From CAVXDY01 sp963760715 (GTDB lineage: Bacteria; Actinomycetota; Thermoleophilia; Miltoncostaeales; Miltoncostaeaceae): a DNA stretch of 64,000 bases. The DNA lies in NCBI GenBank assembly GCA_963760715.1, contig CAVXDY010000007.1, positions 62,001 to 126,000 on the forward strand, read 5' to 3'. Positions 26,623 through 33,857 of this stretch are shown here, piece by piece; position 1 is the stretch's first letter, and every line of letters begins with the position of its first letter. A program made the translations under genes and the position numbers. The notes below the pieces were generated by a model. That model ran no database searches. It had not been told where the DNA came from and saw only the letters and a program-made list of their open reading frames with translations.

Positions 26623-27504
26623 GTGCGCCTGATCCTGGCCACGCGCCGGTCGCCGCTGGCGCTCGCCCAGACCGAGCTCGTGGCCACCGCGCTCCGCGCC
26701 GCGGGGCACGAGACCGAGCTGCTCCCCCTCACCACGACGGGCGACCGCTGGAGCGCCGCGGGCACCGGCGAGGCTCCCGACAAGGGCCTCTTCGTCAAGG
26801 AGCTGGAGGAGGCGCTCATCGCCGGGCGCGCCCACCTGGCCGTCCACTCCGCCAAGGACCTGCCGGCCGAGCTGCCCGAGGGCCTGGCCGTGCTCGCGGT
26901 GCCGGCGCGCGAGGATCCGCGCGACGTCCTGGTGGGCCCGCCGGGCGGCCTCGCGGCGCTGCCGGAGGGCGCCCGCGTGGCCACCGGCAGCCCGCGCCGC
27001 GCCGCCCAGATCCTCGCGGCCCGCCCCGGCCTCGTCGTCGTGCCGATCCGGGGAAACGTGGGGACCCGGCTCGGCAAGCTCGCGCGCGGCGACGCCGAGG
27101 CCCTGGTGCTGGCCGCCGCGGGCCTGCGGCGGCTGGGCCTGTCGCCCGCGGGCGCCGAGCCCCTCTCCATCGATCTGTCGACCCCCGCCCCGGGCCAGGG
27201 CCTGCTCGCCGTGGAGGGGCGCGCCGGCGACGCCGCCGTGGCCCGGGCCGTGTCGGTGCTCGACGATGCCGCCGCCCACTCCTGCCTGCGGGCCGAGCGC
27301 GCGTTCCTCTCGGCCGTGGGAGGGGGATGCCTGGCCCCGGTGGGGGCCCTCTGCGAGCCCGTGGATGGAGGGCTGCGCCTGACGGCCTTCGTGGGATCCG
27401 CCGACGGGACGCGCGGCGAGCGGGCGGTGCGATCCGGCCCGGCCGGCGATCCCGAGGGCCTCGCGCACGAGGTCGCGGGCGCGCTGTCGGCGGTGCGCCG
27501 GTGA
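26623..27504 (+). CDS. hemC: Hydroxymethylbilane synthase (porphobilinogen deaminase)
   Basis: 293-residue enzyme polymerising four porphobilinogens. R-R-S-P-L-A-L-A-Q, H-S-A-K-D-L-P, R-R-A-A-Q and the dipyrromethane-cofactor Cys236 in G-G-G-C-L-A-P-V-G are visible. The GTG at 26623 lies 22 nt after hemA, one of the few spaces in the operon. The stop overlaps cobA-hemD by 4 nt. Confidence 0.95.
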   Translation: MRLILATRRSPLALAQTELVATALRAAGHETELLPLTTTGDRWSAAGTGEAPDKGLFVKELEEALIAGRAHLAVHSAKDLPAELPEGLAVLAVPAREDPRDVLVGPPGGLAALPEGARVATGSPRRAAQILAARPGLVVVPIRGNVGTRLGKLARGDAEALVLAAAGLRRLGLSPAGAEPLSIDLSTPAPGQGLLAVEGRAGDAAVARAVSVLDDAAAHSCLRAERAFLSAVGGGCLAPVGALCEPVDGGLRLTAFVGSADGTRGERAVRSGPAGDPEGLAHEVAGALSAVRR

Positions 27505-29027
27505 CCGGCGTCGTGCACCTGGTGGGCGCCGGACCGGGCGATCCCGGGCTGATCACGGTCGCGGGCCGCGATGCGCTGGAGCGGGCGGACGTGGTGGTGC
27601 ACGACCGACTCGGCACCGAGGAGCTGCTGGGGCTCTGCGGCGCCGACGCCCTGCTGCTCGACGCCGGCAAGGCCCCCGGGCGGGCCGCGATGAGCCAGGA
27701 CGAGATCAACGCCGCGCTGGTGGAGCACGGCGCCGCCGGGCGGCGCGTGGTGCGGCTGAAGGGCGGCGACCCGTTCGTGTTCGGCCGGGGCGGCGAGGAG
27801 GCGCAGGCGCTCGCCGCGGCGGGTGTCCCGTTCGTGGTGGTCCCCGGCATCACCAGCGCGATCGCGGCCCCCGCCTACGCGGGCGTGCCGGTGACCCATC
27901 GCGGGGTGGCCACCTCGTTCACCGTCGTGACCGGGCACGAGGATCCGGCCAAGCCCTCGGAGCAGACCGATTGGGCGGCGCTCGCCCGCGCGCCCGGGAC
28001 GATCGTCGTGCTCATGGGCATGGGCCGCCTGGCGGCGATCGCGGAGGCGCTGGTGGCCGGCGGCCGCCCGGTCGACGAGCCCGCCGCGGCCGTGCAGTGG
28101 GGCACCACCTCCCGTCAGCGGTCCGTCCTGGCCACCCTGGGGACGATCGCCGACCGCGCTCGCGAGGAGGGGGTCGGCTCGCCGGCCGTCGTCGTGGTGG
28201 GGCCGGTCGCCGCCCTGGCCGACGAGATCGGATGGCGCGAGCGGCGGCTCCTCTCCGGCCGGAGCGTGGTGGTCACGCGCGCCCGCGCCCAGGCCAGCGA
28301 GCTGTCGGACCGGTTGCGCGAGCTGGGCGCGGCGGTGGTCGAGCTGCCCGCCATCCGCATCGTCCCGCTGCCCGACGGGCCGGGGATCAGCGACGCCTGC
28401 GCGCGCCTGGGCGCCTACGGGCTGGTGGTGCTGACCAGCGTGAACGGGGTCGATGCGCTGTTCGAGCGGATCGCCGACCGCGGCCTCGACGCGCGGGCGC
28501 TGGCGCCGGACGCGACCGTGGTGGCCATCGGCCCGGCGACGGCCGAGCGGCTCGCCGCGCACGGCGTCCGGGCCGACATCGTGCCGGAGCGCTTCCTGGC
28601 CGAGGGCGTGCTGGAGGCGCTCGCGGACCGGCCCATGGCCGGGGTGCGGGCGCTGGTCGCGCGCGCCCGGGGCTCGCGGCCCGCGCTCGTGGAGGGCCTG
28701 CGCGACCGGGGCGCGCGGGTCGACGAGCTGGAGCTCTACGAGTCGGTGGCCGAGGCCGCCGACCCGGCCGACGTCGAGGCCTCCCTGGAGGCCGACTACC
28801 TGACCTTCACGGCCTCCTCCACGGTGCGCGCCTACCTGGGGCTGCTGAGCGATGCGGATCGGGGGCGCCTGGCTTCCGCGTCCGGCCCCCGCGTGATCTC
28901 GATCGGCCCCGTCACCAGCGCGACCGCCCGCGAGGAGGGGATCGAGGTCCACGCGGAGGCCGCCGAGCACACGATCCCGGGCCTGGTGTCGGCGCTGCTG
29001 GCCGACGCGGGCGCGCCCGTGGGGTGA
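27501..29027 (+). CDS. Fused uroporphyrinogen-III C-methyltransferase / uroporphyrinogen-III synthase
   Basis: A 508-residue bifunctional CobA-HemD protein. Residues 1-245 are the SAM-dependent methyltransferase (V-G-A-G-P-G-D-P-G-L-I-T, V-V-V-H-D-R-L, R-L-K-G-G-D-P-F-V-F-G-R-G-G-E-E), which makes precorrin-2. Residues 250-508 are the HemD fold (starting G-R-S-V-V-V-T-R-A), which closes hydroxymethylbilane to uroporphyrinogen III. The fusion couples ring closure to siroheme-branch methylation and is found in several Gram-positive groups. Confidence 0.93.
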   Translation: MTGVVHLVGAGPGDPGLITVAGRDALERADVVVHDRLGTEELLGLCGADALLLDAGKAPGRAAMSQDEINAALVEHGAAGRRVVRLKGGDPFVFGRGGEEAQALAAAGVPFVVVPGITSAIAAPAYAGVPVTHRGVATSFTVVTGHEDPAKPSEQTDWAALARAPGTIVVLMGMGRLAAIAEALVAGGRPVDEPAAAVQWGTTSRQRSVLATLGTIADRAREEGVGSPAVVVVGPVAALADEIGWRERRLLSGRSVVVTRARAQASELSDRLRELGAAVVELPAIRIVPLPDGPGISDACARLGAYGLVVLTSVNGVDALFERIADRGLDARALAPDATVVAIGPATAERLAAHGVRADIVPERFLAEGVLEALADRPMAGVRALVARARGSRPALVEGLRDRGARVDELELYESVAEAADPADVEASLEADYLTFTASSTVRAYLGLLSDADRGRLASASGPRVISIGPVTSATAREEGIEVHAEAAEHTIPGLVSALLADAGAPVG

Positions 29028-29830
29028 TCGCCGTGCGCCCGCTGGTCGCGCTGCTCACCGACTACGGGCCGGGCAGCGAGCACGTGGGCGCCCTGCACGC
29101 GGTCGTCGCGGCCCGGTGCCCGGAGGCCGAGCGCCTCGACCTGGCCCACGACATCCCGCCCGGGGACATCCGGATGGGCGCGCTGGTGCTGGCGCGGATG
29201 GCGCCGCTGCTTCCCGCCGCCGTCCACCTGGCGGTGGTCGACCCGGGGGTGGGGACCTCGCGTCCCATGGCGGCGGTGGCCCTGGGCGGGGGCGGCTTCC
29301 TGGTGGGACCCGACAACGGGCTGCTGGGCCCGGCCGCCCTCGCGCTCGGCGCCCGGGCCGCCGTCGCCCTCGAGCCCCCGCCCGGAACGGCGGCCACCTT
29401 CCACGGGCGGGACGTCCTGGCGCCCGCCGCCGCCCGGCTCGCCGGCGGCGCGCGGCTGTCCGAGCTCGGCACGCCGGCCGATCCCGGCGGCCTGCGCCTG
29501 CCGGAGCTGCCCGCATCCCACGCCGCGCCCGGACGGCTCACGGCCGCGGCCATGGGCTCCGACCGCTTCGGCAACGTGCAGCTCATGGCCGGCGCCGCGG
29601 ACCTCGACGCCGCGGTCCTCGCGATCGGGGACCGCGTGGAGGTGGACGCCGGGCGGGGGCGCCACCTCGCGACGGTCGCCCGCACGTTCGCCGACGTCCC
29701 CCCCGGCGCCCTCCTGGTCTACCTCGACAGCCACGGGATGGTGGCGGTGGCGGCCAGCGGCGGGGACGCGGCGGCCCGGATCGGCGCCGTCCCGGGCGCC
29801 GAGGTGGTCGTCAGCCGCTCACCAGATTGA
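29024..29830 (+). CDS. SAM hydroxide adenosyltransferase (DUF62 family)
   Basis: 268-residue DUF62 protein, which hydrolyses S-adenosylmethionine to adenosine and methionine. Signature segments are L-L-T-D-Y-G at the start, H-D-I-P-P-G, V-V-D-P-G-V-G-T, V-G-P-D-N-G-L-L and D-R-F-G-N-V-Q-L. The GTG overlaps the cobA-hemD stop. Its place after a SAM-using methyltransferase gene is notable. It ends by overlapping the convergent ogt gene by 12 nt. Confidence 0.88.
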   Translation: MIAVRPLVALLTDYGPGSEHVGALHAVVAARCPEAERLDLAHDIPPGDIRMGALVLARMAPLLPAAVHLAVVDPGVGTSRPMAAVALGGGGFLVGPDNGLLGPAALALGARAAVALEPPPGTAATFHGRDVLAPAAARLAGGARLSELGTPADPGGLRLPELPASHAAPGRLTAAAMGSDRFGNVQLMAGAADLDAAVLAIGDRVEVDAGRGRHLATVARTFADVPPGALLVYLDSHGMVAVAASGGDAAARIGAVPGAEVVVSRSPD

Positions 29831-30304
29831 CTCCTGGAGGCGCCCGGCCTCCAGGTCGAGCAGCAGCCGCTTGCGCTCCAGGCCCCCGCCGTAGCCCACC
29901 AGCGCGCCGTTCGATCCCACCACCCGGTGGCACGGGACGATGATCGGGATGGGGTTGCGCGCCATCGCGCGGCCCACCCCGCGGGCGCCGTCCGGATGGC
30001 CGACCGCCCGGGCGATCTCGCCGTAGGTGCTGGTCTCGCCGTAGGGGATCGCGCTCGTCTCCTGCCAGACCCGCAGGAAGAAGCCCCCGCCGGCCGGGGC
30101 GAGCGGGAGGTCGAAGGCGCGCCGCGATCCGGCGAAGTACTCCTCCACCTGGCCCACCGCGACGGCCAGCGCCTCCGGGTCGCGCCGGGCCGGATCGAGC
30201 GCCGGCCGCAGGTTGGGGAGGTGGAGCGCCGTGACGCCGCGCTCGTCGCCCTCGAGCACGAGCTCTCCCACCGGCGTGTCGATCGTGGCCCAGGCTCCGG
30301 TCAT
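29819..30304 (-). CDS. ogt: Methylated-DNA--protein-cysteine methyltransferase (Ogt/MGMT)
   Basis: 161-residue suicide repair protein that removes O6-alkyl groups from guanine. The acceptor is Cys125 in I-V-P-C-H-R-V-V, preceded by the helix-turn-helix G-E-T-S-T-Y-G-E-I-A-R and arginine-finger region G-V-G-R-A-M-A-R-N-P. Its ATG overlaps the stop of the upstream receiver-like ORF by 4 nt. Confidence 0.93.
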   Translation of the reverse strand: MTGAWATIDTPVGELVLEGDERGVTALHLPNLRPALDPARRDPEALAVAVGQVEEYFAGSRRAFDLPLAPAGGGFFLRVWQETSAIPYGETSTYGEIARAVGHPDGARGVGRAMARNPIPIIVPCHRVVGSNGALVGYGGGLERKRLLLDLEAGRLQESIW

Positions 30305-30522
30305 GGGTTCTCCTTGGAATCGGGACGCTCACCATGAGAACGACCCGCCGCTCCGGGACGTGAGACGCGCCGCGCGATCGCCCGCACCAGGTCGAGCAGG
30401 TGGCGCTTGTCGGAGTTCCACCGGAAGCCCTCGCCGTACTGCCGGCGCAGGTCGCGCTGGACTGCCCGCGACACGCCGGGGTCGTCGTCGATGCGCAGGA
30501 TCACGGGCTTCTGCTCGCTCAT
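30301..30522 (-). CDS. Truncated response-regulator receiver remnant (73 aa)
   Basis: The first 35 residues, K-P-V-I-L-R-I-D-D-D-P-G-V-S-R-A-V then R-D-L-R-R-Q-Y-G, match the start of a CheY-type receiver, as found at the N-terminus of receiver-thioredoxin reductase fusions. The phospho-acceptor Asp, Thr and Lys regions are missing. The tail (H-L-L-D-L-V-R-A-I-A-R-R) is unrelated and Arg-rich. It is most likely the remnant of a deleted larger gene. Start and stop overlap both neighbours by 4 nt, so it is still inside the operon. Confidence 0.6.
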   Translation of the reverse strand: MSEQKPVILRIDDDPGVSRAVQRDLRRQYGEGFRWNSDKRHLLDLVRAIARRVSRPGAAGRSHGERPDSKENP

Positions 30523-32027
30523 GGCACGCTCACCCCCGCGGCCTCGGGCAGGTGGACCGACGGGCCCGTGAGGGGACAGTACGTCACCGGCTCGACCTTG
30601 CAGGACCTGGCGTCCTCCGTCCGGATGGTGGCGAATGCCAGCAGCCCTCCGAAGGCGCAGAGCGCGGCGCTGATCATGACGCCGGTGTCGAAGCCGTCGT
30701 CGAACGACGAGGGGACCAGGTAGTCGGCGCCGCTGATCCCGGCCGCCACGGGGATCACGGCCACGGCCAGCAGGCTCGCGACGCGGGCCACGTCGGTGTT
30801 GATGGCGGAGGCCACCCCGGCATTCTCCTCGCTGGCGGCCCCGAGCACGGTGGCGGTGAGGGGGGCGACCACGATCGACAGGCCGAGGGCGAAGACGAGG
30901 AGCGCCGGCAGGATGTCGGTCACGTAGCTCGCATCCGGGCCCACCCGCATCATCAGGAGCAGGCCCACGGCGGCCACCAGCGGACCCACCGTCATCGGGA
31001 TCCGGGGGCCGATCCGCTGCGCCAGCCGGCCCGCGCGCGCCGACAGCAGCAGCATCACGAGCGTGAGCGGGAAGAGCGCCGCCCCCGCCTCCAGCGGGCT
31101 GTAGCCCGTCACCACCTGGAGCTGGATCGGGAGCAGGAAGAACGCCCCGCCGATCGCCGCGTAGACCACCAGGGTCACGATGTTGGCCGCCGTGAACAGG
31201 CGCGACGAGAAGATGCCGAGCGGCACCATTGGGTGCGGGCTGTGCATCTCCACCAGGACGAAGCCGGCGAGCAGGATCAGGCCGGCGCCGCCGAGGATCA
31301 TGGTGGCGGGCTGCGTCCAGCCGCCGGACGGGCCCTCGGTGAGCGCATAGGTGATGCCCGCGAGCCCCAGCGCGGCGAGCGAGGCCCCGGCCAGGTCGAG
31401 CCGGCGCGCCGCCCTCGGGTTGCTCGACTCGGGCACGTGACGGGCGGCCGCCCACAGCACCACCGCGGCCATCGGCAGGTTGATGAGGAAGATCAGCCGC
31501 CACGAGACGGCCTGCACGAGCCAGCCGCCCAGGAACGGCCCGATCGCCGCGGCCACGCCGCCCAGCCCCGACCACGCCCCGATCGCCGCCCCGCGATCCT
31601 CCCGCCGGAAGCTGGCCTCGATCAGGGCGAGGCTCCCCGGCGTGAGCAGGGCCGCGCCCACCCCCTGGAGCGCCCGCGCGGCGATCAGCGCCTCGATCGA
31701 GGGGGCGAGGGCGCACAGCCCGGAGGCCACGGCGAACCAGACCACGCCCGACACGAAGAGCCGCCGCCGCCCGAAGCGGTCGCCCAGCGATCCGCCCAGC
31801 AGCAGCAGGCCCGCGAGGGTCAGCGCGTACGCGTTGACCGTCCACTGGAGCCCGCTGAGCCCGGCGTCCAGGTCCTCCCCGATGGTGGGCAGCGCCACGT
31901 TGACCACCGTGGAGTCGAGGAGGGCCATCCCCGACCCCAGCACCGTCGCCAGGAGCACCCAGCGGCCCGCCGCCGACGCGTAACGCACCTCTCCGGGTAC
32001 GACGGCAGGCGATGCGGCGGTGCTCAT
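30519..32027 (-). CDS. MFS drug efflux transporter (DHA2, EmrB/QacA type)
   Basis: 502 residues with about 14 transmembrane helices, the DHA2 arrangement. The motifs L-D-S-T-V-V-N-V-A-L-P (helix 1), G-D-R-F-G-R-R-R and the motif-C-like G-P-F-L-G-G-W are visible. A Cys-containing soluble tail of about 35 residues ends the protein. It probably exports hydrophobic compounds by proton antiport. First gene of a run with the receiver remnant and ogt. Confidence 0.9.
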   Translation of the reverse strand: MSTAASPAVVPGEVRYASAAGRWVLLATVLGSGMALLDSTVVNVALPTIGEDLDAGLSGLQWTVNAYALTLAGLLLLGGSLGDRFGRRRLFVSGVVWFAVASGLCALAPSIEALIAARALQGVGAALLTPGSLALIEASFRREDRGAAIGAWSGLGGVAAAIGPFLGGWLVQAVSWRLIFLINLPMAAVVLWAAARHVPESSNPRAARRLDLAGASLAALGLAGITYALTEGPSGGWTQPATMILGGAGLILLAGFVLVEMHSPHPMVPLGIFSSRLFTAANIVTLVVYAAIGGAFFLLPIQLQVVTGYSPLEAGAALFPLTLVMLLLSARAGRLAQRIGPRIPMTVGPLVAAVGLLLMMRVGPDASYVTDILPALLVFALGLSIVVAPLTATVLGAASEENAGVASAINTDVARVASLLAVAVIPVAAGISGADYLVPSSFDDGFDTGVMISAALCAFGGLLAFATIRTEDARSCKVEPVTYCPLTGPSVHLPEAAGVSVP

Positions 32028-32034
32028 TCCGAGG

Positions 32035-32040
32035 GTTCTA
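32035..32040 (-). promoter_or_regulatory. Leaderless -10-like element (TAGAAC) of the DHA2 transporter
   Basis: Minus-strand TAGAAC ends 7 nt before the ATG at 32027. The last base departs from TANNNT. Confidence 0.35.
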
Positions 32041-32125
32041 CGCGATCCGCGCGGCCCCCGCCGTGCCGGGGGGCTAACGTTGACCGCGACCGCGCCGACG
32101 GGCGCGCCGGCCAGGAGGAGGGGCG

Positions 32126-32368
32126 ATGGACGACCAGGACGTCATGGGGCGCATCGAGGAGCTGGTGGCCGAGGAGCACCGGCTGCTCGAGAAGGGCGAC
32201 GGGGGCGAGCTGAGCGAGGCCGACCACGCCCGCCTCAAGGAGGTCCAGGTGGGCCTCGACCGGTTCTGGGACCTGCTGCGCCAGCGCCGGGCCCTGCGGG
32301 AGTTCGGCCGCGACCCGGACGAGGCCAGCGCGCGCGACGAGGGGACCGTCGAGGGCTACCTCAACTGA
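32126..32368 (+). CDS. DUF2630 family protein
   Basis: 80-residue helical protein of a family common in actinobacteria and of unknown role. The family pattern is clear: R-I-E-E-L-V-A-E-E-H-R-L-L at the start, then L-D-R-F-W-D-L-L-R-Q-R-R-A and D-P-D-E-A near the end. The ATG has a GGAGGAGGGG site. No membrane segment. Confidence 0.88.
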   Translation: MDDQDVMGRIEELVAEEHRLLEKGDGGELSEADHARLKEVQVGLDRFWDLLRQRRALREFGRDPDEASARDEGTVEGYLN

Positions 32369-32383
32369 CCGCCCGCCCGGCGC

Positions 32384-32761
32384 TCAGCGCGCCGGCAGGT
32401 ACTGGATGATCTCCACCAGGTTGCCGACCGGGTCGCGCACGAACAGGCGCTCGCGGTCGAGGATGCGGTGGCCGGCGTCGCTCACCGTCGCGCCGGCCCG
32501 TTCCAGGCGCTCGCGCACGGCCGCCAGGTCGTCCACCTCCAGGCAGAAGTGGTGCTGGCGCGCCGGATCGGGTGGGATGTCGCTCGGGATGAAGTGCAGC
32601 TCCACCGCACGGTCGTCGGTGGCGAACCAGATCCAGCCCAGGTGGGACACCTCGGGGGGCACCGGGGCGGGCGGCAGCGCGAGGGTCACCCCGTAGAAGT
32701 CGGTGATCGCGCCCTCCTTCCCGGGAGGGAAGGTGACGGCGGTGTGCTGCAGCCGGGCCAC
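32384..32761 (-). CDS. VOC (glyoxalase/bleomycin-resistance-like) protein
   Basis: 125-residue single vicinal-oxygen-chelate unit with two beta-alpha-beta-beta-beta modules. H6 (L-Q-H-T-A-V), the E-L-H-F segment, the Q-H-H-F-C-L-E-V segment and D-P-V-G-N-L-V-E-I-I-Q-Y supply the usual metal-site positions. The reaction is unknown. The GTG at 32761 has a TAGGCT hexamer 7 nt upstream. Confidence 0.85.
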   Translation of the reverse strand: MARLQHTAVTFPPGKEGAITDFYGVTLALPPAPVPPEVSHLGWIWFATDDRAVELHFIPSDIPPDPARQHHFCLEVDDLAAVRERLERAGATVSDAGHRILDRERLFVRDPVGNLVEIIQYLPAR

Positions 32762-32768
32762 TGAGGCC

Positions 32769-32774
32769 AGCCTA
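32769..32774 (-). promoter_or_regulatory. Leaderless -10 element (TAGGCT) of the VOC gene
   Basis: Minus-strand TAGGCT ends 7 nt before the GTG at 32761. It lies about 30 nt from the divergent TAGGCT at 32804. Confidence 0.45.
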
Positions 32775-32803
32775 CCGGGGGGTGGCGCGGACCCGCCTCC
32801 CCG

Positions 32804-32809
32804 TAGGCT
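32804..32809 (+). promoter_or_regulatory. Leaderless -10 element (TAGGCT) of the LLM oxidoreductase
   Basis: TAGGCT ends 7 nt before the GTG at 32817. Confidence 0.45.
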
Positions 32810-32816
32810 TCGCGGC

Positions 32817-33857
32817 GTGGAGATCGGCGTCTACTCGTTCGCGGACACCGCTCCGGATCCGCGGACCGGGATCGTGGTGAGCCCCGAGCGCCGGCTGCGC
32901 GACCTGATCGACGAGATCGAGCTCGCCGACCAGGTGGGGCTCGAGGTCTACGGCGTCGGCGAGCACCACCGGCCCGACTTCGCCGTCTCGTCGCCGGCCG
33001 TGGTGCTCGCCGCGGCGGCCGAGCGCACGGTTCGGATCCGCCTCACCAGCGCGGTGACGGTGCTGAGCTCCGACGACCCGGTGCGCGTCTTCCAGGACTT
33101 CGCCACCCTCGACCTGCTCTCGGGCGGGCGCGCCGAGATCATGGTCGGGCGCGGGTCGTTCATCGAGTCGTTCCCGCTCTTCGGGTTCGACCTCGACCTC
33201 TACGACGAGCTCTTCGCCGAGAAGCTCGACCTGCTGCTGCGCCTGCGCGACGCCGAGCGCGTGACCTGGACGGGGCACCACCGCCCGTCCCTGGACGACC
33301 GCGGGGTCTATCCGCGGCCGCTCCAGGATCCTCTGCCGGTGTGGCTGGCGGTGGGCGGCACCCCCAACTCGGTCGTGCGGGCGGGCGTCCTCGGCCTTCC
33401 CCTGGCGCTCGCGATCATCGGGGGCATGCCCGAGCGGTTCGTCCCGCTCATCCGCCTCTACCGCGACGCGGCGCGCGAGGCCGGATACGACCCCGAGGAG
33501 CTCCCCGTGGGCCTCAACGAGCACGTCTACCTGGCCGACACGTCCAAGCGGGCGGCCGACGAGCTCTACCCGTCCTACGCGGCCGCCATGAACCGCATCG
33601 GGCGCGAGCGGGGCTGGTCGCCCATGACCCGCGAGCAGTACGACGGCATGCGCGAGCCGCGCGGGTCGCTGGTGGTGGGGAGCCCCTCCGAGGTCATCGA
33701 GAAGATCCTCTTCCAGCACGAGCTCTTCGGAAATCGCCGCTTCCTGGCGCAGGTGGGCGTGGGGACGCTGCCCCACGGTCAGGTCATGCACGCCATCGAG
33801 CTGCTCGGCACGGTCGTCGCCCCGGCCGTCCGCACCGCGGTCGGGGCCGGACGCTAG
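32817..33857 (+). CDS. LLM-class (luciferase-like) flavin-dependent oxidoreductase
   Basis: 346-residue TIM-barrel monooxygenase-like protein using FMN or F420. G-V-G-E-H-H-R-P (about residue 45), the S-S-D-D-P-V-R-V-F segment and G-R-A-E-I-M-V-G-R-G are typical. Which cofactor is used cannot be told from the sequence. It starts divergently from the VOC gene with only 55 nt between start codons and overlaps the GGDEF gene by 4 nt at the 3' end. Confidence 0.88.
   Translation: MEIGVYSFADTAPDPRTGIVVSPERRLRDLIDEIELADQVGLEVYGVGEHHRPDFAVSSPAVVLAAAAERTVRIRLTSAVTVLSSDDPVRVFQDFATLDLLSGGRAEIMVGRGSFIESFPLFGFDLDLYDELFAEKLDLLLRLRDAERVTWTGHHRPSLDDRGVYPRPLQDPLPVWLAVGGTPNSVVRAGVLGLPLALAIIGGMPERFVPLIRLYRDAAREAGYDPEELPVGLNEHVYLADTSKRAADELYPSYAAAMNRIGRERGWSPMTREQYDGMREPRGSLVVGSPSEVIEKILFQHELFGNRRFLAQVGVGTLPHGQVMHAIELLGTVVAPAVRTAVGAGR

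Noticed and set aside
25188..28970. 1260-codon minus-strand ORF opposite hemA, hemC and cobA-hemD
   Set aside because: All three plus-strand genes have intact catalytic motifs; the reverse reading has none.
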